Assembly (NCBI RefSeq): GCF_036014015.1
Contig: NZ_CP107905.1
Span: 4,154,001 to 4,218,000 of the forward strand
Reading direction: 5' to 3'
Length of the DNA stretch: 64,000 nt
Source: Streptomyces sp. NBC_00457
GTDB lineage: Bacteria; Actinomycetota; Actinomycetes; Streptomycetales; Streptomycetaceae
Shown here: in pieces, positions 1-7,865 of the stretch
Position numbering within the stretch: the stretch's first letter is position 1
How the letters are laid out: the number at the start of each line of letters is the position of its first letter
Position numbers and translations under genes: made by a program
The notes under the pieces: generated by a model
Seen by the model: only the letters and a program-made list of their open reading frames with translations
Told to the model about the DNA's origin: nothing
Databases searched by the model: none

Positions 1-49
1 TCACCGAAGGACGGTGAGGGGCTCGGAAAGGTTGAGCGAACGGAAGGGC

Positions 50-745
50 TCAGTACCAGCTGTTGGCCTGCCAGAAAGCCCAGGCGTCGCACGGGCTGCC
101 GTAGCGGTCGTTCATGTAGCCGAGGCCCCACTTGATCTGCGTGGCCGGGTTGGTCTGCCAGTCGGAGCCGGCGGACGCGTACTTGCCGGCGGGCAGAGCC
201 TGGAAGAGGCCGTAGGCACCGGAGGAGGGGTTGACGGCCTTGTAGTTCCAGTCGGACTCGTGGTCCACGATGTTGCTGAAGCACTGGAACTGGTCGCTCG
301 ACACCATCGACTGCGCCATCGCCTGGATCTCCGCGATGGAGTACGAGCTCTGGGGAGCGAAGTCGGAGGCGTCACGCGTGGCGCTGCGGCTCGCCGCCTC
401 TTCCGCCTCCGCGCGTTCCTTGGCCGCCTGCGCCGCCTTCTCGGCGGCTTCCTTCTTCTCGACCGCGGACTGGGCGGCGGCCTTGCGGGCAGCCTCCTCG
501 GCGTCCTTCTTGGCGGTAGCGTCCGCGGCGATGGCCTGAGTCTCGGCCTGCTGAGTGAGGGATGCGGTCTGGACCTGGGCCTGCTGGCCCGCGGGTATGT
601 CCGCGAGCAGCGTCAGGTCGGCTGCCGCGGCTTCGGCGTCGTTGTTCTGTGCGGTGCTGCCCGAGGCAACGCCGACGACACTTCCGACAGCGGTGACCGC
701 GGTGGCCGAAGCCACTGCGAATCCCCGGACCGAGATCCGGCTCAC
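50..745 (-). CDS. Secreted lytic transglycosylase (SLT domain)
   Basis: Predicted exported peptidoglycan hydrolase of about 231 aa. An N-terminal signal peptide (Arg-rich start, then an Ala/Val-rich stretch ending near residue 30) leads into an Ala/Glu/Lys-rich predicted coiled coil (about residues 60-125). A compact C-terminal SLT-type domain follows, with the motif DHESDWNYKA; the Glu near residue 163 is the expected catalytic acid. AYGLFQALPAGK and DAWAFWQANSWY are typical of Streptomyces transglycosylase-like proteins. I chose the GTG at 745 because GGAAGG lies just upstream; an in-frame ATG at 763 is the alternative. The long upstream leader holds alternative hairpins (separate entry), suggesting post-transcriptional control of cell-wall cleavage. 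The domain call is solid; the substrate bond is inferred from the family. Confidence 0.9.
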   Translation of the reverse strand: MSRISVRGFAVASATAVTAVGSVVGVASGSTAQNNDAEAAAADLTLLADIPAGQQAQVQTASLTQQAETQAIAADATAKKDAEEAARKAAAQSAVEKKEAAEKAAQAAKERAEAEEAASRSATRDASDFAPQSSYSIAEIQAMAQSMVSSDQFQCFSNIVDHESDWNYKAVNPSSGAYGLFQALPAGKYASAGSDWQTNPATQIKWGLGYMNDRYGSPCDAWAFWQANSWY

Positions 746-763
746 ACGGTTTCCTTCCAGCAT

Positions 764-891
764 CGCCCGCTTAGGTGACCCTCGCGGACGCAATCGTGCC
801 CCTGAACGCTGGCCTCCCAACTGCGGGGTCACGGGAGGCACGGGCCCGGTGGGCAACTCCCGTGAGGGGAGCGCCGCTTGGTGCGCGGGCG
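764..891 (-). promoter_or_regulatory. Structured 5' leader of the transglycosylase gene
   Basis: The stretch between the transglycosylase start and about position 1000 has no gene. In minus-strand RNA, CGCCCGC (885-891) can close a domain by pairing with GCGGGCG (764-770), 7 bp perfect. Inside, 829-837 pairs perfectly with 857-865 (9 bp), and 812-818 pairs perfectly with 833-839 (7 bp). The two hairpins share 833-837, so they cannot form together. Streptomyces wall-hydrolase genes often carry c-di-AMP (ydaO) riboswitches, but the conserved core of that class was not found here. Confidence 0.4.
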
Positions 892-1085
892 GCATACGAC
901 GTCGACTATGCAGTTGGCTGGTGTAGCTGTGGTGCCGTACCGCTGGGGGTACAGGTGTGTCGTATGCGGGGCCTGACAGGACTGAGACTCTGCCGTAACC
1001 GGACGCCGGGTGGCAATTCTGAGTTGCGTGTGAAAGCTCACATCCCGTTTGACCCAGGGGATTCTGAGAAACCGCAACACGCGAA

Positions 1086-1127
1086 GGCGCCGCCCAACTA
1101 GGCTCTGAGCCTTTGTTGGACGGCGCC
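1086..1127 (-). terminator. Hairpin terminator after phoH2
   Basis: Arms 1086-1098 and 1115-1127 form a 13-bp stem with one mismatch. A second perfect 6-bp hairpin (1100-1105 with 1107-1112) is nested in the loop. It lies 47 bases past the stop of the minus-strand PhoH gene and before the transglycosylase leader, as expected for a terminator. There is no long U-tract, as is common in Streptomyces. Confidence 0.6.
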
Positions 1128-1173
1128 AACTGCCAGGTAACCGGCCCTAATTGGGCATCGGCTGGCAGACCTC

Positions 1174-2499
1174 TCAGACCACCCCGTCTTCGAGCATTTC
1201 GGTCACAAGCGCGGCGATCTGCGACCTCTCGGACCGCGTGAGCGTGACATGCGCGAAGAGCGGATGCCCCTTCAACTTCTCGACGACGGCGACGACACCG
1301 TCGTACCGGCCGACCCGCAGATTGTCCCGCTGGGCCACGTCATGGGTGAGAATCACCCGCGAATTGGCGCCGATTCGGGACAGAACGGTCAGCAGTACGT
1401 TCCGCTCGAGGGACTGCGCCTCGTCCACGATCACGAACGCGTCGTGCAGCGAGCGTCCGCGGATGTGGGTGAGCGGCAGGATCTCCAGCATCCCGCGCGC
1501 GCTGACCTCCTCGATGACCTCGCGGCTGGTGACCGCGGACAGCGTGTCGAAGACCGCCTGAGCCCAGGGGCTCATCTTCTCGGACTCGGAACCCGGCAGA
1601 TAGCCGAGCTCCTGCCCGCCCACCGCGTACAGCGGACGGAAGACCATGATCTTCTCGTGCTGACGGCGCTCCAGAACCGCTTCCAGGCCCGCGCACAGCG
1701 CCAGCGCCGACTTACCGGTGCCGGCCCGCCCGCCCATCGAGACGATCCCGACGTCCGGGTCGAGGAGCAGGTCCAGCGCGATCCGCTGCTCCGCGCTCCT
1801 GCCCTTGACGCCGAACGCCTCCCGATCCCCGCGCACCAGCCGGATGTTGCCCTCGGGCGTCACCCGCCCCAGCGCCTTGCCGCGCTCGGACTGGATGGTC
1901 AGACCGGTGTGCACGGGCAGCTCGGACGCCTCGGGGACATAGACCGTCCCCTCCTCGAAGAGGATGTCCACCTGCTCGCCGGGCAGGGTCAGTTCGGACA
2001 TTCCGGTCCAGCCGGAGGCGTCCGTGATGGCAAGCTCGGCGCGGTACTCCTCGGCGAGGAGACCGACCGAGGACGCCTTGATCCTGAGCGGGAGGTCCTT
2101 GGACACGACGGTGACGTCGAACCCCTCGGCCTGCAGATTGCGGGCGACCGCGAGGATGCGGGAGTCGTTGTCCCCCAGGCGGTAGCCGGACGGCAGAACG
2201 CTGGGGTCCGAGTGGTTGAGCTCGACACGGACGGTGCCGCCGAGGTCCCCGATCGGGATGGGAGCATCGAGACGGCCATGCCGCACCCGGAAGTCGTCCA
2301 GCAGGCGCAGCGCCTGCCGGGCGAAGTACCCGAGTTCGGGATGGTGCCGTTTGGCCTCCAACTCCGTCACCACGACGATCGGCAGCACGACTTCGTGCTC
2401 GTCGAAGCGGTTCAGGGCGTTCGGGTCGGCCAGCAGGACGCTGGTGTCGAGAACATAAGTGCGCCGGTCGGGCTTGCGGCGCTTTGTGCTGGTCACCAC
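1174..2499 (-). CDS. phoH2: PIN domain-PhoH ATPase fusion (PhoH2-type)
   Basis: Cytoplasmic protein of about 441 aa. An N-terminal PIN ribonuclease-type domain ([12 protein letters not shown], later acidic residues around LGDNDSRIL and VVSKDLPLR) is fused to a PhoH ATPase with Walker [14 protein letters not shown] and Walker [12 protein letters not shown]. The family is known as PhoH2, with ATP-dependent RNA unwinding and cleavage described for mycobacterial members. The GTG at 2499 gives the usual N-terminus ([13 protein letters not shown]) and has a GAGGGGG ribosome site upstream; the reading frame continues open to 2568. It follows the prenyltransferase gene on the same strand after a gap of about 325 bp in which I see no other gene. 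Confidence 0.92.
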   Translation of the reverse strand: MVTSTKRRKPDRRTYVLDTSVLLADPNALNRFDEHEVVLPIVVVTELEAKRHHPELGYFARQALRLLDDFRVRHGRLDAPIPIGDLGGTVRVELNHSDPSVLPSGYRLGDNDSRILAVARNLQAEGFDVTVVSKDLPLRIKASSVGLLAEEYRAELAITDASGWTGMSELTLPGEQVDILFEEGTVYVPEASELPVHTGLTIQSERGKALGRVTPEGNIRLVRGDREAFGVKGRSAEQRIALDLLLDPDVGIVSMGGRAGTGKSALALCAGLEAVLERRQHEKIMVFRPLYAVGGQELGYLPGSESEKMSPWAQAVFDTLSAVTSREVIEEVSARGMLEILPLTHIRGRSLHDAFVIVDEAQSLERNVLLTVLSRIGANSRVILTHDVAQRDNLRVGRYDGVVAVVEKLKGHPLFAHVTLTRSERSQIAALVTEMLEDGVV

Positions 2500-2823
2500 G
2501 GAAGGACGTACCCCCTCGGAAGAGGTCGGGGAGCGACGGAGAGGAGCTGGACCGGTCGACGGCCGCATTGCACGGGCCGAGAACCGGCCCTCCGCTGCTT
2601 CGTCCGCGCGGTGAACGCACGATCGGGCTGGTGCAAAGGGCCTCCCGGGCGGACGGCCCCGTGCCGTCCGCTGAGATCCGACACCCGTGGTTCGGGTGTC
2701 GACCTGACTGGCTTATGCCCTCGAACGTGCGATGCCATGCCACGGCATATGACGGCGCGCTGGTGAACTCTTTGTTACTTCCGCCCCAGAGAGGGTGACT
2801 TTTACTTCCTCGGGTACGGCGGT

Positions 2824-3597
2824 TCAGCCGCCGTAACGCCGGTGGCGCGCGGCGTAGTCGCGCAGGGCGCGCAGGAAGTCGACCTTACGGAAGGCCGGCC
2901 AGAAGACCTCACAGAAGTAGTACTCCGAGTGGGCCGTCTGCCAGAGCATGAATCCGGACAACCGCTGCTCGCCGCTGGTGCGGATGACGAGGTCCGGGTC
3001 GGGCTGGGCGCCGGTATAGAGGTGCCGGCCGATGGTCTCGACGTCGACGGTGTCGGCCAGCTTCTCCAGCGAGATGCCCTTGTCGGAGGCCTCCAGCAGC
3101 ATCGAGCGGACCGCGTCGGCGATCTCCTGGCGACCGCCGTAGCCGATGGCGACGTTGACGACTATGCCGTCGATGCCGGCCGTGGTCTCCTCGGCTTCCT
3201 TGAGGGTGGTCTGCATCTGCTGCGGCAGCAGGTCGAGCGTGCCGACGTGGTGGACGCGCCAGCGGCCGTCGGTGGCGAGGGTCCGTACGACGTCCTCGAT
3301 GATGCCGAGGAGCGGGACGAGTTCCTCCTGCGGGCGGTCGAAGTTGTCCGTCGAGAGCAGCCAGAGGGTGACGACCTCGACGTCCGTCTCGGAGCACCAG
3401 CCGAGGAATTCCTCGATCTTCTCCGCGCCGGCGCGGTGACCGTGCACGGTGGTGGAGCCCGCTGCCTTTGCCCAGCGTCGGTTGCCGTCCATGATGACGC
3501 CGATGTGCTTGGGCACCTGAGCGTGGTCCAGGTGGCCTTCCACCCGGCGTGCGTACAGCCTGACGAGCAGGCTGCGCAGCTTGTCGCGCAGGTTCAC
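2824..3597 (-). CDS. uppS: Isoprenyl (cis-prenyl) transferase
   Basis: Cis-prenyltransferase of 257 aa, normal length for the family. It condenses isopentenyl diphosphate units onto an allylic primer for polyprenyl carrier lipids used in wall synthesis. The catalytic motif HIGVIMDGNRRWAK places Asp at residue 37. The C-terminal signature has DLVIRTSGEQRLSGFML followed by the HSEYYF box. Streptomyces often have two paralogues, and sequence alone does not say whether this one makes short (Z-farnesyl) or long (undecaprenyl) products. The ATG at 3597 is the natural start. The upstream region carries a dispersed repeat and a minus-strand terminator, so the gene probably has its own promoter in 3600-3760. 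Confidence 0.93.
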   Translation of the reverse strand: MNLRDKLRSLLVRLYARRVEGHLDHAQVPKHIGVIMDGNRRWAKAAGSTTVHGHRAGAEKIEEFLGWCSETDVEVVTLWLLSTDNFDRPQEELVPLLGIIEDVVRTLATDGRWRVHHVGTLDLLPQQMQTTLKEAEETTAGIDGIVVNVAIGYGGRQEIADAVRSMLLEASDKGISLEKLADTVDVETIGRHLYTGAQPDPDLVIRTSGEQRLSGFMLWQTAHSEYYFCEVFWPAFRKVDFLRALRDYAARHRRYGG

Positions 3598-3674
3598 GTG
3601 ATTGTCAGCCCCTCCGTGCGGATGCGGTCCCCGCGGAGCGAGGGTACCGCCGTGGGGGTGGGGGCCTGTATTCC

Positions 3675-3720
3675 GGGTGCGGGTTGTTGGGGGCTGGTCG
3701 CGCAGTTCCCCGCGCCCCTT
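3675..3720 (+). repeat. Dispersed intergenic repeat, copy 1 of 4
   Basis: A block of about 46 bp with the core CTGGTCGCGCAGTTCCCCGC followed by GCCCCTT. The same core occurs at 39238-39285 and 62599-62645 (inverted) and, diverged, at 46963-47018 (direct). It lies upstream of uppS, between its start and the 3767-3808 terminator. Confidence 0.75.
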
Positions 3721-3766
3721 GCGGACGTTGCAGCAGGCCTGCGCCGGGAGGTGCCCTCACTCACAC

Positions 3767-3808
3767 AAAAAAACGGGCCGGTCCGTGGGGGGGAGACGGA
3801 CCGGCCCG
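3767..3808 (-). terminator. Strong intrinsic terminator, minus strand
   Basis: A perfect 13-bp inverted repeat (3774-3786 with 3796-3808) is followed, in minus-strand orientation, by a run of Ts (complement of the A-run ending at 3773). This is a textbook rho-independent terminator. There is no convincing protein gene upstream of it on the minus strand; see the findings. Confidence 0.8.
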
Positions 3809-4283
3809 AGGGGGGGTTTCCACCATAACCCTTTGTAAGTGATGCTGGGTGCATCGGCGTGCCACAACTACTCTCCGGAGTCGGGTGGCGACGGCACGAT
3901 GGCGGCAAATAGCCCTGTTCCGGGCGGGGTCGTGGCCGGATTGCAGCGATGTGGACGGCTCGGCGAGTCGGCGTGCATCCCCCGGGCGGGTGACCCCGTC
4001 AGTGAACGTTCGCTTGACGGGGCGCGGTACCGCGCAGCCCCCTCCTCTGCGCGGTACCGGCCGCGCAGCTTTGCTGGCGCGAATTGCCTTGGTCTGAACT
4101 TACGTGAGGTGTCGGCCGGGTGCGAGCCACCTGCGATAACAATGTGGAAACTGTGCATGATCCATCAATACGAAGGGCGAATCTCTAGAAAAGCACCAAT
4201 AGACCGGTTTGCGCATACTTGCCTTCCCTATCTCCTCGGCATCGCGGACAGCTTCCGGCCTACTTCCGCCCTACCGTCGTCCC
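3809..4283. other. Gene-poor region with a 13-bp perfect hairpin
   Basis: No convincing protein gene is visible. The main structure is a perfect 13-bp inverted repeat, 4025-4037 with 4047-4059 and a 9-base loop, lacking a T-tract on either side. A palindrome-like AGTGAACGTTCGCT sits at 4000-4013 with one mismatch. On the minus strand a 21-codon frame (start about 4166, stop TAA) reads MDHAQFPHCYRRWLAPGRHL plus one residue and lacks an obvious ribosome site. The stretch may encode a non-coding RNA ending at the 3767-3808 terminator, or serve as promoter for the plus-strand gene at 4284. Confidence 0.35.
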
Positions 4284-5441
4284 ATGACCTTGAGGATCGG
4301 TTGGGACGAGGCGAGCGCACGTCGGCTGGAACGGCAATTCCTGGCCAACCCTGCTCAGGCGGGTGGGGACGTGGCCGCCGTGGTCTCCGCCATGCTGGGC
4401 GCGCATGCGCAGGTGCTGTCTGCGGCGGAGTTGTCGGTGGGGGTGCGGACGGTCGGCGTGACCCGGACGGATGTGCGGGCCGCGCTCTGGGAGGACCGCT
4501 CGCTCGTGAAGACGCACGGCCCGCGCGGAACGGTGCATCTGCTCCCGGCGGACGAACTTCCCCTCTGGAGCGCCGCGTTGACGGTGATCCCGTCGGGCCC
4601 GAGCCCTTTCGCGCCCGGTGCGCGTATGACGGACGAGCAGGTGGCGCAGGTCGTGGCCGCGATCGGCGACGCGCTGGACGGCGTATGCCTGACGGTGGAC
4701 GAGCTGAGCGAGGAGGTCGTGGCGCGCACGGGGCCCTGGGCCGGGGACCGGGTGATGCCCGCGTTCCAGGACATGTGGCCGCGCTGGCGTCAGGTGATGC
4801 ACCGGGCGGGGCAGTCGGGTGCCCTGTGCTTCGGCCCGAACCGCGGTCGCAAGGTGACGTACACCCGCCCGCCGGCCTTCGATCCGCTGCCGCCGGAGCG
4901 GGCGCTGGGGATGCTTGTACGCCGGTATCTGCGCGCGTACGGGCCCGCGACCCCGCGGCACTTCGCGAAATGGCTTGCTGCTCCTGGGGGTTGGGCGGGC
5001 GCGCTGTTCGGCACGCTCGCGGAGGCCGGGGAGATCGAGGAGGTGGACTTCGAGGGCGGGCCGGCGTGGGTGGCGGCGGGGGACATCGGGTTTCCGGAGG
5101 GTGGCCGCCGGGCCGGCGGCGTCCGGCTGCTGCCGTACTTCGACGCGTACGGCATCGCCGCCCAGCCGCGTGAGCGACTGTTCCGGGGTCCGGCGTACGA
5201 GAGGGCTCTGGCCGGCGGTCAGGCCGGCAACTACCCCGTGCTGCTGGTCGACGGCGTGGTGGCGGGCGTGTGGCACCAACGGCGCCAGGGACGTCGTACG
5301 ACCGTCACGGTGGAGCCGCTGGGGCGGCTGACGGCGCGGCAGGAACGGGAGTTGGGGCAGCAGGTGGAGCGGGTCGGGGAAGTGCTGGAGGCGCGGCCGG
5401 AGTTGGTGATCGGGACGGTGACGTCGGGCCCGCACGCGTAG
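4284..5441 (+). CDS. Winged-helix protein, AlkZ/YcaQ DNA glycosylase-like family
   Basis: Protein of 385 aa matching the winged-helix DNA-binding family (HTH_42) that includes AlkZ and YcaQ, glycosylases that unhook interstrand cross-links or bulky alkyl adducts. Family landmarks are AHAQVLSAAELSVGVR (about residues 40-55), SLVKTHGPRGTVHLL and a C-terminal PVLLVDGVVAGVWHQRR. The catalytic QxQ (AlkZ) or QxD (YcaQ) motif reads HAQ here (residues 41-43), so the first Gln is His. Start: the ATG at 4284 gives the family N-terminus; upstream in-frame codons to 4209 look non-coding. Enzyme activity is inferred. The gene is not inside an obvious antibiotic cluster. Confidence 0.8.
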   Translation: MTLRIGWDEASARRLERQFLANPAQAGGDVAAVVSAMLGAHAQVLSAAELSVGVRTVGVTRTDVRAALWEDRSLVKTHGPRGTVHLLPADELPLWSAALTVIPSGPSPFAPGARMTDEQVAQVVAAIGDALDGVCLTVDELSEEVVARTGPWAGDRVMPAFQDMWPRWRQVMHRAGQSGALCFGPNRGRKVTYTRPPAFDPLPPERALGMLVRRYLRAYGPATPRHFAKWLAAPGGWAGALFGTLAEAGEIEEVDFEGGPAWVAAGDIGFPEGGRRAGGVRLLPYFDAYGIAAQPRERLFRGPAYERALAGGQAGNYPVLLVDGVVAGVWHQRRQGRRTTVTVEPLGRLTARQERELGQQVERVGEVLEARPELVIGTVTSGPHA

Positions 5442-5445
5442 GGAC

Positions 5446-6516
5446 TCAGCCCGGCGGCCTGCGCAGCTCGAAGAGGTGGCGGGTGCTGTGGGCGACGAAG
5501 GGGCCGTGTGCCTCGATCTCGGCGTGCAGGGCGCGGAGTCGGGGCTCGTAGGCCTCGACGGTGAAGTCGGGGACCATCCAGATCACCTTGCGCAGGAAAT
5601 GGACGACGGCTCCGATGTCGTAGAACTCCATACGGAGCCGTTCCGCACGTATGTCGACGACTTCGAGCCCGGCGGCCTGGGCGTCGGCGCGCTCGCGGTC
5701 GGGGTGGCGGGCGTTGCGCTGCTCCTCGGGTTGCGGCCCGAGGAAGTATTCGACGAGTTCTACGACGCTGCTGGGGCCGACGTGCTGGGCGAAGTAGGTG
5801 CCGCCGGGGCGGAGGACGCGGGCGATCTCCGGCCAGTGGGGGCGTACGGGGTGCCGGCTGACGACGAGGTCGAACGTCGCGTCCGCGAAGGGGAGCGCGG
5901 CGTCCTCGGGGGAGGCGACGACGGCGACGCCGCGGGGGCGGAGGAGGGCGGTGGCCTTGGCGACGTTGGGGGGCCAGCCTTCGGTGGCGACGGTGAGGAC
6001 GGGCGGATCCGGCTGGGCGCGTGCCAGGGCGAAGTCGAGGACCTCTCCCCCGCCGGTCTGGATGTCGAGCACGGCGGCGGTGCCGCGGAGGCGGGCGGCC
6101 ATGGACTCCGCGTAACGCCACGAGGGCCGCGCCTCCGTGGCCCTGCCCTCGAACCAGGAGAAGTCCCAGCCGTCGGTGGGGTGGGCCATGGCTTCTTCGA
6201 CGAGGTCTTCGTAGGTGCGGCCTTCGTGGGTGCGGCCCTCGTTGATGTCGCCTTCGTCGGTGCGGCCTTCGTCGATGCCGCCTTCGTAGGCACGGCCCTC
6301 GTCGATGCCGCCTTCGTGGGCGCGGTCTTCGTCGATGCCGCCCTCGTGGGCGCGGCCCTCGTTGATGTCGCCTTCGTAGGCACGGCCCTCGTCGATGCCG
6401 CCTTCGTAGGCACGGCCCTCGTCGATGCCGCCCTCGTGGGCGCGGTCTTCGTCGATGCCGCCCTCGTGGGCGCGGCCCTCGTCGGTGCGGGAGGCGCCCG
6501 GCGTCGGGCTGCTCAC
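5446..6516 (-). CDS. SAM-dependent methyltransferase with repeat-expanded N-terminus
   Basis: Class I SAM methyltransferase of 356 aa. The catalytic part starts near residue 100 (YEDLVEEAMAHPTDGWDFSW) and has motif I AVLDIQTGGGEVLDFALA, an acidic LPFADATFDLVVSR motif and RVLRPGGTYFAQ. Ahead of it are eight tandem 10-aa units (residues 17-96, consensus HEGGIDEGRA) organised as two 40-aa super-repeats. The GTG start at 6516 overlaps the stop of the LLM oxidoreductase gene by four bases (GTGA), so translation is probably coupled and the repeats are translated. Substrate unknown. The repeat makes the N-terminus strongly acidic and probably disordered. Confidence 0.85.
   Translation of the reverse strand: MSSPTPGASRTDEGRAHEGGIDEDRAHEGGIDEGRAYEGGIDEGRAYEGDINEGRAHEGGIDEDRAHEGGIDEGRAYEGGIDEGRTDEGDINEGRTHEGRTYEDLVEEAMAHPTDGWDFSWFEGRATEARPSWRYAESMAARLRGTAAVLDIQTGGGEVLDFALARAQPDPPVLTVATEGWPPNVAKATALLRPRGVAVVASPEDAALPFADATFDLVVSRHPVRPHWPEIARVLRPGGTYFAQHVGPSSVVELVEYFLGPQPEEQRNARHPDRERADAQAAGLEVVDIRAERLRMEFYDIGAVVHFLRKVIWMVPDFTVEAYEPRLRALHAEIEAHGPFVAHSTRHLFELRRPPG
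6229..6468 (-). repeat. Tandem 30-bp repeat (8 units) inside the methyltransferase gene
   Basis: Eight head-to-tail 30-bp units encode 10-aa motifs. Units 1-4 (HEGGIDEDRA, HEGGIDEGRA, YEGGIDEGRA, YEGDINEGRA) recur as units 5-8 with two changes in the last pair, giving a 120-bp higher-order repeat. The length keeps the reading frame. Near-identity at the DNA level indicates recent expansion. Confidence 0.95.
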
Positions 6517-7391
6517 GGGACCAGGGGTCGTACTTCTTCCGCTGCGAACCGTACGAACCCCTCCGGGTCGGGTTCGTCGCCGGTCGGCTGCAGGACGACC
6601 GTGTCGGCGCCGGCGTCGGCGAGGCGCTGGACGGCCTTGGCGACGGCTCCGGCGTCTCCCGCGACGCCGAGGTCCGGGACGGATGCCTCACCTTCGGCGT
6701 CGAGCTCGGCGCGGAGCCGTGCGGCGGCGCCGGGACCGGTGGCGGTGAGGAGATAGACGACGACCTTGTGCGGTTCGGTACGGCCCGCTGACTCCCGTCC
6801 CTCGTCGATGAGTTGCCGGGCACGCCGGACGCCTTCAGGGGGCGTACTCGCCGTGAGGATGGTCCCGTCGGCCGCCTCACCGGCCAGCCGCAGCGAGCGG
6901 GGCCCGGTGGCACCGGCGAGGACGGGCGGCGCGGGATCGGCGGGGGGCCAGTCGAGCGCGACGTCGTCGAGCTTGACGTACCGCCCGTCGGTCGTGATCC
7001 GCTCACCGCGCAGCAGGGTCCGCAGGGCGAGCAGGTGCTCGCGCAGCAGGGTCACGGGCGACTCGACCCGGGCGCCCACCTGCCCCATCCAGTCCTGCAC
7101 GCCGTGCCCGACGCCGACGATCGGGCGCCCGGGGAACATCCGGTGCAGCGAGGCGACCTCCATCGCGGTGATGGCCACGTTCCGCAGCGGCACGGGCAGC
7201 AGCCCGACCCCGATGCGCACCCGCTCGGTCCAGGCGAGAGCGGCGGCCGCGGTCGACAACCCACCCTCGCGGAAGCAGTCCTCCCACAGCCAGAGCTCTT
7301 CAAGTCCCGTAGCGTCCGCGAGCCGGGCGATCTCCCGCAGTCGCTCGGGCGGCAGCTGAGGGCGGAACACGGCACCGAGTCCAGTCGTCAT
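6513..7391 (-). CDS. LLM-class F420-dependent oxidoreductase
   Basis: Luciferase-like monooxygenase family protein of 292 aa, with a TIM-barrel pattern. Features are the N-terminal FRPQLPPERLREIARLADATG, the WLWEDCF segment, RVRIGVGLLPVPLRNV, and RPIVGVGHGVQDWMGQVG, which are typical of coenzyme F420-dependent actinobacterial members. The hydride-transfer substrate cannot be told from sequence. Starts at ATG 7391. Its stop overlaps the GTG of the downstream methyltransferase, forming a two-gene unit. Confidence 0.88.
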   Translation of the reverse strand: MTTGLGAVFRPQLPPERLREIARLADATGLEELWLWEDCFREGGLSTAAAALAWTERVRIGVGLLPVPLRNVAITAMEVASLHRMFPGRPIVGVGHGVQDWMGQVGARVESPVTLLREHLLALRTLLRGERITTDGRYVKLDDVALDWPPADPAPPVLAGATGPRSLRLAGEAADGTILTASTPPEGVRRARQLIDEGRESAGRTEPHKVVVYLLTATGPGAAARLRAELDAEGEASVPDLGVAGDAGAVAKAVQRLADAGADTVVLQPTGDEPDPEGFVRFAAEEVRPLVP

Positions 7392-7471
7392 ACGGCCCTT
7401 CCTACCCGGGCCGCGACACCATGAACAACACCTTTTCCCGCGCGTCTGCGGTGTTGTGTCACCCTGCTGGA

Positions 7472-7849
7472 ATGCGGCGTCGTTGGCGGGACGGACAGGG
7501 GACGTTGGTCGTGCCCGGAGGCGGCGGCCGTGCGGATGCCGTCTCCGTACCTCTGGAGATCGCCGCCTCGTATCGTGCCCGTACCAAAGGGCTGTTGGGG
7601 CGGGACGCCATTGACGGGGCGATGCTGCTCTCCCCCGCCAACAGCGTGCACACCTTCCGGATGCGGATCCCCATCGACGTCGCCTACCTCGACCGCCACC
7701 TCGAGGTCATCGCCGTGACGACCATGAAGCCGGGGCGACTCGGTATGCCCCGGCTTCGTGCGCGGCATGTGGTGGAGGCGGAGGCGGGGGTCATGGCGGG
7801 GTGGGGGTTGCGGGTCGGGATTCGGGTGGAGATCGAGGGGGCGGAGTAG
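7472..7849 (+). CDS. DUF192 family protein
   Basis: Small protein of about 125 aa with the DUF192 pattern: SYRARTKGLLGRDAIDGAML, then ANSVHTFRMRIPIDVAYLD and LEVIAVTTMKPGRLGMPR. The family is widespread and of unknown biochemical role; in some bacteria it is exported, but no clear signal peptide is present here. I chose the ATG at 7472; an in-frame ATG at 7421 lacks a ribosome site and would add a non-conserved 17-residue extension. It stands alone on the plus strand between two minus-strand units. Confidence 0.8.
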   Translation: MRRRWRDGQGTLVVPGGGGRADAVSVPLEIAASYRARTKGLLGRDAIDGAMLLSPANSVHTFRMRIPIDVAYLDRHLEVIAVTTMKPGRLGMPRLRARHVVEAEAGVMAGWGLRVGIRVEIEGAE

Positions 7850-7865
7850 TCCCTGGGGGCTGTCC

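Noticed and set aside
764..1000. ydaO c-di-AMP riboswitch
   Set aside because: Size and position fit, but the conserved core blocks of that class are not found; kept only as an unclassified structured leader.
3868..4158. 96-codon minus-strand ORF
   Set aside because: Composition is not protein-like, and it runs through the hairpin and palindrome with no ribosome site.
6229..6468. CRISPR array
   Set aside because: The 30-bp units are contiguous, without spacers, and encode in-frame protein repeats.
5476..6756. Antisense frame with AFVGA/ALVDA pentapeptide-like repeats
   Set aside because: It is the complement of the methyltransferase repeat; the pattern differs from true pentapeptide repeats and the sense gene is well supported by translational coupling.
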